Assembly: GCA_902615325.1 (NCBI GenBank)
Contig: CACMOJ010000016.1
Location: 1-39,808 of the forward strand
Source: an uncultured SAR116 cluster alpha proteobacterium
Lineage (GTDB): Bacteria; Pseudomonadota; Alphaproteobacteria; Puniceispirillales; Marisalimonadaceae
DNA length: 39,808 nt
Direction of reading: 5' to 3'
The position numbers were made by a program, and so were the translations under genes. Numbering within the stretch: the stretch's first letter is position 1; every line of letters begins with the position of its first letter. This document shows, in pieces, positions 34,074 to 39,808 of the stretch. The notes below the pieces were generated by a model. The model was not told the origin of the DNA and made no database searches. It saw nothing but the letters and a program-made list of their open reading frames with translations.

Positions 34074-34775
34074 TTAAAACATTGATTCTAATCTACTATT
34101 TACAAGTATTTCTGCAACTGCAGCACTATTTGGTAAAGTTAATGCATAAGATATAGTTGCTGCAATAGCTTCGGGTTCCATTTTGAATTCTCCGTCAGGA
34201 ACAGTTACTTCATCTGTCATTCTTGTTCTAACCATTCCAGGACAAACTGATGTTGCTCTAACACCATCGTCCCATCCTGAAATTCTTATCGCATTAGTTA
34301 AAGACATTGCAGCAAATTTAGATGCTGAATAACCTAATATTTTTTGATTTCTTGGTCTTTTGCCTGCTAGAGAAACAACATTGATTATTCTACCTGACCC
34401 TGTTTTTCTTAACTCAGGCAGAGCTTCCCTAACAAGTCTTAATGGCCCCTTAAAATTAACTTCAAACATTTCATCAAATTCTTCTTCACTATTACCTTCT
34501 AAATCACCTCCAAGTTCAACACCGGCATTCATAACCAAGCCGTCAATTTTTCCAAAATGTGAAATAGTTTCAGACACCCAATAATTAGATAATTTTTTTT
34601 CTTTTGCATCCCACGTACATTTTAAAACATTATCTCCACCAACTTTAATATCATTAGAGTTTCTTGCAGCTAAACTTAAAATGCAGCCTTTTTCTTTAAG
34701 AAGTTTAGCAGTTGCATAACCAATTCCCCTATTCGCACCTGATATCATTATAACTTTATTTTTTAAATCTATCAT
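34074..34775 (-). CDS. SDR family oxidoreductase
   Basis: This 233-residue short-chain dehydrogenase has the cofactor motif SGANRGIGYA (residues 12-21), NAGVELGG, catalytic S135, and the Y149-x3-K153 pair in YSASKFA. AARNS after strand 2, with Arg near the 2' position, suggests NADP. GAGG lies 5 bases before the ATG. It sits 10 bases after eda in the same operon, so a sugar or deoxy-sugar acid substrate is plausible, for example a 2-keto-3-deoxy acid 4-dehydrogenase that would pair with the FAH-family hydrolase at 31073; this is inference. The C-terminal part (MEPEAIAATISYALTLPNSA) is typical of uncharacterised SDRs. Confidence 0.87.
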   Translation of the reverse strand: MIDLKNKVIMISGANRGIGYATAKLLKEKGCILSLAARNSNDIKVGGDNVLKCTWDAKEKKLSNYWVSETISHFGKIDGLVMNAGVELGGDLEGNSEEEFDEMFEVNFKGPLRLVREALPELRKTGSGRIINVVSLAGKRPRNQKILGYSASKFAAMSLTNAIRISGWDDGVRATSVCPGMVRTRMTDEVTVPDGEFKMEPEAIAATISYALTLPNSAAVAEILVNSRLESMF

Positions 34776-34785
34776 CAGAACCTCA

Positions 34786-35391
34786 TTAATTTTTTAAAAC
34801 TTCTAATGCTCTTTTCTTAATTTTATCATAATTATTGTCATTTTTTGGAGCTATCCAACTTCCGCCAACACACAAAACATTTTTTTGAGATAACCAAGAT
34901 AAATAATTACCACTATTAATTCCTCCTGTAGGACAAAATAATACATTAGGAAATGGACCACTCAAAGAATTTAAATATGATATGCCACCAAGTGGTTCAG
35001 CAGGAAAAAGCTTAAGGAAATTACAATCAAATTTTAAACAGGATATGATTTCTGATGCAGTTGAAACACCTGGTATATATGAAAATTTATTCTCCTGTGC
35101 ATATTTTAAAATTTCAGTTTCAAAGCCAGGACTTATTCCAAAATCTGCTCCTAAATCTATAGCCTTTTTAAGTTGATCAAGTTTAACAATAGTACCAACT
35201 CCAAGTATTAAGTTAGGAAATTTTTTACGAATAAATTTTATGTTATCAAATGCTTTTTCATTTCTAAGTGTAATTTCAACTGTATTTATTTTTCCATCAA
35301 TCAAAGCATTAATAAGTTTTTCTGGATCTACATTTTTATCTATATCTAAAATGGGTAAGACATTAATATTCTCAAAGTTTATATTTTTCAT
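34786..35391 (-). CDS. eda: KDPG/KHG aldolase
   Basis: Eda splits 2-keto-3-deoxy-6-phosphogluconate into pyruvate and glyceraldehyde 3-phosphate. The 201-residue class I aldolase has VEITLRNE (E39), LGVGTIVK, GADFGISPGF, PGVSTASE, the Schiff-base lysine K127 in FLKLFPAEPLGG, and CPTGGINSGNYLSWL. Length and motifs are typical. No clear Shine-Dalgarno site precedes the ATG. It opens an operon with the SDR and the aminotransferase, is divergent from denD, and completes the phosphorylative route started by kdgK at 23826. Confidence 0.94.
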   Translation of the reverse strand: MKNINFENINVLPILDIDKNVDPEKLINALIDGKINTVEITLRNEKAFDNIKFIRKKFPNLILGVGTIVKLDQLKKAIDLGADFGISPGFETEILKYAQENKFSYIPGVSTASEIISCLKFDCNFLKLFPAEPLGGISYLNSLSGPFPNVLFCPTGGINSGNYLSWLSQKNVLCVGGSWIAPKNDNNYDKIKKRALEVLKN

Positions 35392-35424
35392 TTTAAAAAA
35401 TTTTCGATTATCTTTTATTTAAAA

Positions 35425-35452
35425 TTGAATTATGCTTTTTATTACATATTAT
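35425..35452 (+). promoter_or_regulatory. Candidate denD promoter
   Basis: TTGAAT (35425-35430) and TATTAT (35447-35452) are 16 bases apart in the 85-base divergent region between eda and denD. AAGGAG (35466-35471) lies 5 bases before the ATG at 35477. Good spacing, moderate hexamer match. Confidence 0.4.
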
Positions 35453-35476
35453 TCAATGTTTAATTAAGGAGAAATA

Positions 35477-36448
35477 ATGGAAGTTTTAATTTTAGGTGCT
35501 GCTGGAATGGTAGGGCAAAAACTTTTAAATAAATTAATTATAAAAAAATCAATAAATGGTAGAGAAATTAAAAAACTTAAACTTTTTGATATAGTTAAGG
35601 CTCCATTTCCAGATGACGTAAATTTTGAAGTTGAAATAATCACAGGAGATATTTCTAAAAAAGAAATTAGTGAAAAATTAGTTTCTTCTAAACCAGAAAT
35701 TATTTTTCATCTAGCAGCCATAGTTTCAGGACAAGCTGAAGAAGAGTTTGATTTAGGTTGGAATATTAATACCAAAGGAAGTTGGGGATTATTTGAATCA
35801 ATTAGAGAGTTAGGTGATGATTATAAACCAAGATTAGTTTTTACAAGCTCAATAGCTGTCTTTGGTGCGCCTTTCCCTGAAAAAATTCCTGATGATTTTT
35901 TTACAACTCCATTAACATCTTACGGAGCACAAAAAGCAATTTCAGAATTACTTCTAGCAGATTACTCCAGAAAAGGTATGGTTGACGGTATTTCAATAAG
36001 ATTACCTACGATTTGCGTTAGACCAGGGGAACCAAATTTGGCCGCTTCTGGATTTTTTTCTGGAATTATCAGAGAACCTTTAAACGGAATAGAAGCGAGA
36101 TTACCTGTTAGTACAAGTGTAAGACATTGGCATGCTTCTCCAAGATCTGCAGCCGGCTTTCTCTTACATGCAGCTGAAATTGATACAAAGAAATTAAATA
36201 ATAGAATAAATTTAAGTATGCCAGGTTTGTCAGCAACTGTTGAAGAACAAATTGAAGCACTAAGAAAAGTTGCTGGTGAGGAAACAGTTAAGTTAATAAA
36301 ACATGAAATTGATCCAAAAATAGACAATATTGTTCAAGGATGGGCAAGAGATTTAGACACTACAAGAGCAATGGAATTAGGCTTTAAAGCTGAAAATAAC
36401 TTTGAAGAAATAATTAAAGTCTATATCGAAGATGATTTAAATAAATAA
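35477..36448 (+). CDS. denD: D-erythronate dehydrogenase DenD
   Basis: DenD oxidises D-erythronate to 2-oxo-tetronate with NAD. The 323-residue extended SDR has the Rossmann motif GAAGMVGQ (residues 7-14), HLAAIVSGQAEEEFDLGWN, TSSIAVFGAPFP (S124 or S125), the Y149-x3-K153 pair in YGAQKAISELLLADYSRKG, and ICVRPGEPNLAASGFFSGI, followed by VRHWHASPRSAAGFLLHAA. These blocks match DenD almost word for word. It is a single-gene unit between eda and gcdH. Its partners otnI and otnC lie 22 kb away on the other strand, and otnK is not in the window. Confidence 0.92.
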   Translation: MEVLILGAAGMVGQKLLNKLIIKKSINGREIKKLKLFDIVKAPFPDDVNFEVEIITGDISKKEISEKLVSSKPEIIFHLAAIVSGQAEEEFDLGWNINTKGSWGLFESIRELGDDYKPRLVFTSSIAVFGAPFPEKIPDDFFTTPLTSYGAQKAISELLLADYSRKGMVDGISIRLPTICVRPGEPNLAASGFFSGIIREPLNGIEARLPVSTSVRHWHASPRSAAGFLLHAAEIDTKKLNNRINLSMPGLSATVEEQIEALRKVAGEETVKLIKHEIDPKIDNIVQGWARDLDTTRAMELGFKAENNFEEIIKVYIEDDLNK

Positions 36449-36455
36449 TCTTTAT

Positions 36456-37685
36456 TTAAAAAAAAGCTTGGATTCCTGTTTGAGCTCTACCTAAAATTAA
36501 CGCATGAACGTCATGTGTACCTTCATAAGTATTAACAGTTTCTAAATTCATCAAATGTCTCATAACTTGATATTCTGCATGTATACCATTGCCTCCATGC
36601 ATGTCTCTTGACAATCTTGCTATATCAAGAGCCTTTCCACAATTATTTCTTTTTACTATGGAAATTGCCTCAGGAGGAAGTTTTCCTTCATCAAAAAGTC
36701 TTCCGACTCTTAAAGATGCATGAAGTCCTAATGTTATTTCAGTTTGCATGTCAGCAAGCTTTTTTTGAATAAGTTGTGTGGAAGCTAATGGTTTACCAAA
36801 CTGTTTTCTATCCAGTGTATACTGTAAGGCTCTATGCCAGCAATCTTCAGCGGCACCCATAACACCCCAAGAAATTCCATACCTTGCTCTATTTAGACAA
36901 CTAAAAGGTCCTTTTAAACCTTCAACATTTGGCAATATATTTTCTTCAGGAACAAAAACTTTATCCATTACAACTTCTCCTGTAATAGAAGCACGTAATG
37001 AAAGCTTTTTATTTATTTTTGGGGCACTTAAGCCTTTCATACCTTTTTCAAGAATGAAGCCTTTTATTTTTTTTTCATGTTTATCTGACTTTGCCCATAC
37101 TATAAAAACATCAGCAATTGGCGAGTTGGAAATCCACATTTTTGATCCAGATAATTCATACCCACCATCAACTTTTTTAGCTATAGTTTTCATTCCACCA
37201 GGATCAGATCCTGCATCTGGCTCAGTTAATCCAAAACAACCTATACAATCACCACTTGCAAGTTTTGGTAAAAATTTTTGCTTTTGTTCTTCACTTCCAA
37301 AAGCATTTATTGGATGCATAACTAAAGATGATTGAACTGACATCATTGATCTATATCCACTGTCTATTCTTTCAACTTCTCTAGCAACTAAACCATAAGA
37401 AACATAAGATGCACCTGCACAACCATATTTCTCAGATATAGTAACACCTAAAAGACCAAGTTCTCCCATCTCTTTAAAAATTTTTATATCTGTATTCTCT
37501 TCTAAAAAGGCTTCTTCAACTCTTGGCAACAAACTACCTTGAGCATAATCATAAGCAGTATCTCTAATAAGTTTTTCTTCTTCAGACAAGTGCCCATCTA
37601 AATCTAAAGGATCTTTCCAGTTAAATTCTTTTTTTTCAGACTTAACTACATTTAAATTTGTAACTGTTTTTTTTATATCATCCAT
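36456..37685 (-). CDS. gcdH: Glutaryl-CoA dehydrogenase
   Basis: GcdH oxidises and decarboxylates glutaryl-CoA to crotonyl-CoA in lysine and tryptophan breakdown, passing electrons to ETF. The 409-residue acyl-CoA dehydrogenase shows [74 protein letters not shown] and the catalytic glutamate E388 in [20 protein letters not shown], a motif specific to this subgroup. Crotonyl-CoA could enter the beta-oxidation-like enzyme at 4534 and, through acetoacetyl-CoA, PHB. No terminator is visible in the 7 bases between its stop and that of denD. Confidence 0.95.
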   Translation of the reverse strand: MDDIKKTVTNLNVVKSEKKEFNWKDPLDLDGHLSEEEKLIRDTAYDYAQGSLLPRVEEAFLEENTDIKIFKEMGELGLLGVTISEKYGCAGASYVSYGLVAREVERIDSGYRSMMSVQSSLVMHPINAFGSEEQKQKFLPKLASGDCIGCFGLTEPDAGSDPGGMKTIAKKVDGGYELSGSKMWISNSPIADVFIVWAKSDKHEKKIKGFILEKGMKGLSAPKINKKLSLRASITGEVVMDKVFVPEENILPNVEGLKGPFSCLNRARYGISWGVMGAAEDCWHRALQYTLDRKQFGKPLASTQLIQKKLADMQTEITLGLHASLRVGRLFDEGKLPPEAISIVKRNNCGKALDIARLSRDMHGGNGIHAEYQVMRHLMNLETVNTYEGTHDVHALILGRAQTGIQAFF

Positions 37686-37734
37686 AATGTTGTCTCTTTT
37701 TAAAATTCACTCTATTAATTATCAATAATAAAAT

Positions 37735-38337
37735 CTACTTATTTTTCCTTTTAATATATCTTTCTAAAAAATCTAATCTATCTTGACCCCAATAAATTTG
37801 GTCATCTATTATATAGGTAGGCGCACCAAAAACAGCAAGGTCTATTGCCGCATTCGTATATTCATTCATTTCTTTTTCAACTTGTTTACTTTCAGAAAAA
37901 TCAATAACTTCATCAGCAGTTTTAATAAATCTTGTTAATATTTTCTTTAAATTTTTTGGATCATCTATATTCAATTCTTTAATCCACAGACCCTCCATAA
38001 TTGCATAGGCTATATCATTCACATTTTCAAAATTTAATATCTTAACAGAAATAATAACTTTGGATGGCAAAAGAGACCTTGAAGGAAAATGTTTTGGTTC
38101 AGGATTAAGCTTAATCTTTAAAAATTCTGACCATCGTTTTAATTCTTGTAATCTATATTTTTGTCTTTGTAATGGCCTTTTATGTACAGGAAGTCCTCCA
38201 GATACTGGAAAAATCTCTCCATAATTAACAGGCATTATATCCAATTCACAATTATTTTTTTTTGAAATTTCATTTACTTTCTTGTGCCCAAGAAAAGTCC
38301 AGGGACTTCCATGACTCATAAAATATTTAATTTTCAT
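37735..38337 (-). CDS. 2-hydroxychromene-2-carboxylate isomerase family protein
   Basis: This 200-residue DsbA/GST-kappa-like thioredoxin-fold protein has MSHGSPWTFLG at the N-terminus, with a serine at the position of the catalytic Ser of HCCA isomerase, and the signature FGAPTYIIDDQIYWGQDRLDFLE near the end. The family isomerises 2-hydroxychromene-2-carboxylate in naphthalene breakdown using glutathione, but many homologues have unknown roles. No other naphthalene genes are here. It lies 14 bases after the cupin gene and 49 bases before gcdH on the same strand, so co-transcription with both is possible. Confidence 0.88.
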   Translation of the reverse strand: MKIKYFMSHGSPWTFLGHKKVNEISKKNNCELDIMPVNYGEIFPVSGGLPVHKRPLQRQKYRLQELKRWSEFLKIKLNPEPKHFPSRSLLPSKVIISVKILNFENVNDIAYAIMEGLWIKELNIDDPKNLKKILTRFIKTADEVIDFSESKQVEKEMNEYTNAAIDLAVFGAPTYIIDDQIYWGQDRLDFLERYIKRKNK

Positions 38338-38351
38338 TGAGGTTTCCTAAT

Positions 38352-38720
38352 CTATACTCCAAACCCAGATCCAGATTTCTTATACTGATCTCTTGGAGGG
38401 CTAAATATATCCATAACTTTTGCTCCATTTTCACCAGCTTCTATACCATGATCAATATTACCTGGTGTTAACCAAAAATCACCTTTTTTGATTTCTATTC
38501 TTTCACCACCTTGAATTCTTATACCAGACCCTTCCAACATGACGCCCCATTGTTCCTCAGGATGTGAATGGATTTGCCCAACACAATTGGGTTCAATTGT
38601 GACTACAGAAATCATTGCTTGATCTCCACAAAATATACTTGTTTCTAGACCTTCACCAAGCTTTCTTTTTATACCCTCATCCAAATTATTTACATTGTAA
38701 AAATTATTTTTCTGACTCAT
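38352..38720 (-). CDS. Cupin domain protein
   Basis: The 122-residue single-domain cupin has the two conserved motifs: HSHPEEQWGVMLEGSG (metal ligands His, His and Glu/Gln) and GDFWLTPGNIDHG (His). It may be an enzyme or a small-molecule-binding regulator; the sequence does not decide. A perfect AAGGAG lies 5 bases before the ATG, inside the short gap after the TauD-family gene, so it can be translated independently of that damaged upstream region. Downstream, the HCCA-isomerase-like gene starts 14 bases later. Confidence 0.87.
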   Translation of the reverse strand: MSQKNNFYNVNNLDEGIKRKLGEGLETSIFCGDQAMISVVTIEPNCVGQIHSHPEEQWGVMLEGSGIRIQGGERIEIKKGDFWLTPGNIDHGIEAGENGAKVMDIFSPPRDQYKKSGSGFGV

Positions 38721-38732
38721 AATATCTCCTTT

Positions 38733-39503
38733 TTAAAATGGTTTATCACCTTGAAAAGTAATTCGATGCATTAATCGTCTATATCCATGATAATCATTAA
38801 CTGGATAATGCATTGTGCATCTGTTATCCCAAATTGCAACAGAGCCCTTTTCCCATTTAAACCGACAAGTAAATTCTGACTTGATTTGATGTTTATATAA
38901 ATATTCTAAAATTGGGGTGCTTTCTTCAACACTCATTCCTACAAAATGAGTTGTATGAGCTTCATTAACATATAATGATTTTCTTTTTGTTTCAGGATGT
39001 GTTCTTACAACAGGATGTATCGCTTCTAATTCATCACCTTTTAAACCAACTGAGGAATGTTTCATGATATCAGATCTTGTTTTAGCTACTCTACCTTTGC
39101 CAGATATATTTACAGCTTTTTGATTATTTAAAAAATTTTTCATCCCTTCAGATAAAGTATCATAAGCTAGGTATTGATTTGAAAACTCCGTATCACCACC
39201 AAAATCAGGCACCTCTAAAGCGTATAACATTGTCCCTTTTGGCGGTTCATCTTGATAAGTAGTGTCACTATGCCAGATACCACCAAAATTATTGGTATCT
39301 GTTTCTTTTTTAAGAATTGGCGTAATTTCAGGAAAATTTTCTAAACCTTTTACGAAAGGATATATTATTGGCGTTCCAATTTTATTTGCAAAAGACTTTT
39401 GACTTTCAGGAGAAAATTTTTGATCTCTAAAAAAAATAACTTGATAATTCAAAAAAGCATCGTAAATTTCATCAAATACTTCTTCATTTAAATCATTATT
39501 CAA
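38733..39503 (-). CDS. TauD/TfdA family 2-oxoglutarate dioxygenase, normal start missing
   Basis: The core is a standard Fe(II)/2-oxoglutarate dioxygenase: FFRDQKFSPESQ, the iron ligands H78 and D80 in GGIWHSDTTYQ, H232 in RCTMHYPVNDY, and the C-terminal HRITFQGD with the 2-oxoglutarate arginine. Numbering is from the TTG at 39503, the only usable start in frame after the stop at about 39607. Family homology continues upstream of that TTG: the frame reads VSGSIGAVIENVQ (39504-39542), matching the usual TauD N-terminal strand, but no ATG or GTG precedes it. The gene is therefore 5'-damaged, or expressed by frameshift from the upstream fragment. Confidence 0.8.
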   Translation of the reverse strand: MNNDLNEEVFDEIYDAFLNYQVIFFRDQKFSPESQKSFANKIGTPIIYPFVKGLENFPEITPILKKETDTNNFGGIWHSDTTYQDEPPKGTMLYALEVPDFGGDTEFSNQYLAYDTLSEGMKNFLNNQKAVNISGKGRVAKTRSDIMKHSSVGLKGDELEAIHPVVRTHPETKRKSLYVNEAHTTHFVGMSVEESTPILEYLYKHQIKSEFTCRFKWEKGSVAIWDNRCTMHYPVNDYHGYRRLMHRITFQGDKPF

Positions 39504-39560
39504 TTGTACATTTTCAATGACTGCTCCAATTGAACCAGATACTTTTTTAATTTTTTCCTC
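39499..39560 (-). other. Gene junction with possible -1 frameshift signal
   Basis: On the reverse strand, in order: GAGG (39557-39560), 8 bases, the heptamer A AAA AAG (39548-39542) in phase with the enolase-superfamily frame, a 7-base spacer, then an 8-base inverted repeat TTCAATTG (39534-39527) / CAATTGAA (39506-39499) with a 20-base loop. A -1 shift on the heptamer would read on directly into VSGSIGAVIENV of the TauD frame. The arrangement parallels the E. coli dnaX signal, but the stem is AT-rich and weak, and a deletion or homopolymer error explains it equally well. Confidence 0.35.
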
Positions 39561-39808
39561 AAATAAGCATATCCCTCTAAATTTTCTGGAACAACTGGCT
39601 CTTCATACCATCTTAAATTAAATTCTTCTAAAGCATAACCAAGTTCTAAAGCTTCTGTAACTCCATAGGCATGATTGGTATCAACCATAAAAGTACAATT
39701 TTTATTATTTAATACTTTTTGGATTGATTTCATTACATTGATATCGTCTTGTACTCCAAAGCCTAACTTAATTTTCATGTGGTCAAAGCCATTTTCATAA
39801 TGCATTAA
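39500..39808 (-). pseudogene. Mandelate racemase/enolase superfamily gene, truncated 3' end (5' end outside window)
   Basis: The frame is open to the window edge and encodes a middle piece of a mandelate racemase/muconate lactonising enzyme-type barrel: GFDHMKIKLGFG with the KxK-type lysines, FMVDTNHAYG with a metal-ligand Asp, and LRWYEEPVVPENLEGYAYLR with a metal-ligand Glu. An intact protein would go on with a third metal ligand (usually GGE) and about 100 more residues. Instead the homology ends at YLRKKL within an A-rich tract (39543-39556), and the frame stops at 39500 inside the TauD coding region. A catalytic product is unlikely unless it is fused to TauD. Confidence 0.75.

Noticed and set aside
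34112-34123. CTGC-N4-GCAG sequence resembling a PhaR site
   Set aside because: It lies within the coding end of an SDR gene, encodes an ordinary Ala-Val-Ala run, has a 4-base instead of 3-base spacer, and is far from any pha promoter.
36778-37335. A 185-codon open frame on the + strand
   Set aside because: It lies wholly antisense to gcdH, whose motifs are complete; its composition is that of a reverse-complement shadow and it has no recognisable domain.

Overview
The window is AT-rich (roughly 30% GC by eye), almost fully coding and arranged in short, tightly packed operons. Many gaps are under 15 bases, there are TAATG stop/start overlaps, and no gene-free stretch reaches 300 bases. It encodes class I polyhydroxybutyrate genes with a PhaR regulator, glutaryl-CoA dehydrogenase and many FAD-, SDR- and acyl-CoA-type catabolic enzymes. 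This fits a streamlined, low-GC alphaproteobacterium, probably marine (HIMB59/AEGEAN-169-like is a guess from gene content only). I see no rRNA, tRNA, CRISPR array, transposase, phage gene or origin.

Layout. 1-4537: a DUF35-type OB-fold gene cut by the window edge and an ADP-forming acyl-CoA synthetase face an MFS transporter and an NADP-dependent reductase across a divergent region that holds a perfect inverted repeat. 4534-7612: a two-gene beta-oxidation-like unit (bifunctional enoyl-CoA hydratase/3-hydroxyacyl-CoA dehydrogenase and a nitronate monooxygenase-type flavoprotein). 7722-10590: an operon of an EctD-like 2-oxoglutarate dioxygenase, a tyrosine-phosphatase-type hydrolase and an oxidoreductase with a C-terminal SAF domain; its pathway is unknown. 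10580-14275: a reverse-strand operon of a DUF2938 membrane protein, OtnC, OtnI, an aldo/keto reductase and an AHL-lactonase-like hydrolase. 15119-20283: the storage polymer cluster (phaR, phaP, phaC, phaZ, phaB), with a well-placed PhaR-type operator in the phasin promoter. 20325-23763: tandemly duplicated FAD-linked 2-hydroxyacid dehydrogenases followed by a LysE-type exporter. 23826-35391: a sugar-acid island with kdgK, a 2-hydroxyacid dehydrogenase, an IlvD/Edd-type sugar-acid dehydratase, a rhodanese, two quinone-reductase-like proteins, a UxaA-type dehydratase, a FAH-family hydrolase, an aminotransferase, an SDR and eda. 35477-39808: denD, gcdH, a 2-hydroxychromene-2-carboxylate isomerase-like protein, a cupin, and a TauD-family dioxygenase joined to a broken enolase-superfamily gene.

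How the genes work together. Several routes feed sugar acids to pyruvate and C3 units. UxaA- and IlvD/Edd-type dehydratases make 2-keto-3-deoxy acids; KdgK and Eda give a phosphorylative route, while the FAH hydrolase plus an SDR could give a non-phosphorylative one releasing a hydroxyacid that the GlcD-like pair could oxidise. DenD, OtnI and OtnC are three of the four enzymes of D-erythronate catabolism to dihydroxyacetone phosphate; the kinase OtnK is not in the window. Acyl-CoA enzymes and phaB/phaC/phaZ link surplus carbon to polyhydroxybutyrate storage and remobilisation.

The most unusual spot is at 39499-39560. There a truncated enolase-superfamily frame runs into a TauD frame that has no normal start codon, through an A-rich tract containing an A AAA AAG heptamer. 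This could be a deletion scar, a sequencing or assembly indel, or a -1 frameshift site.
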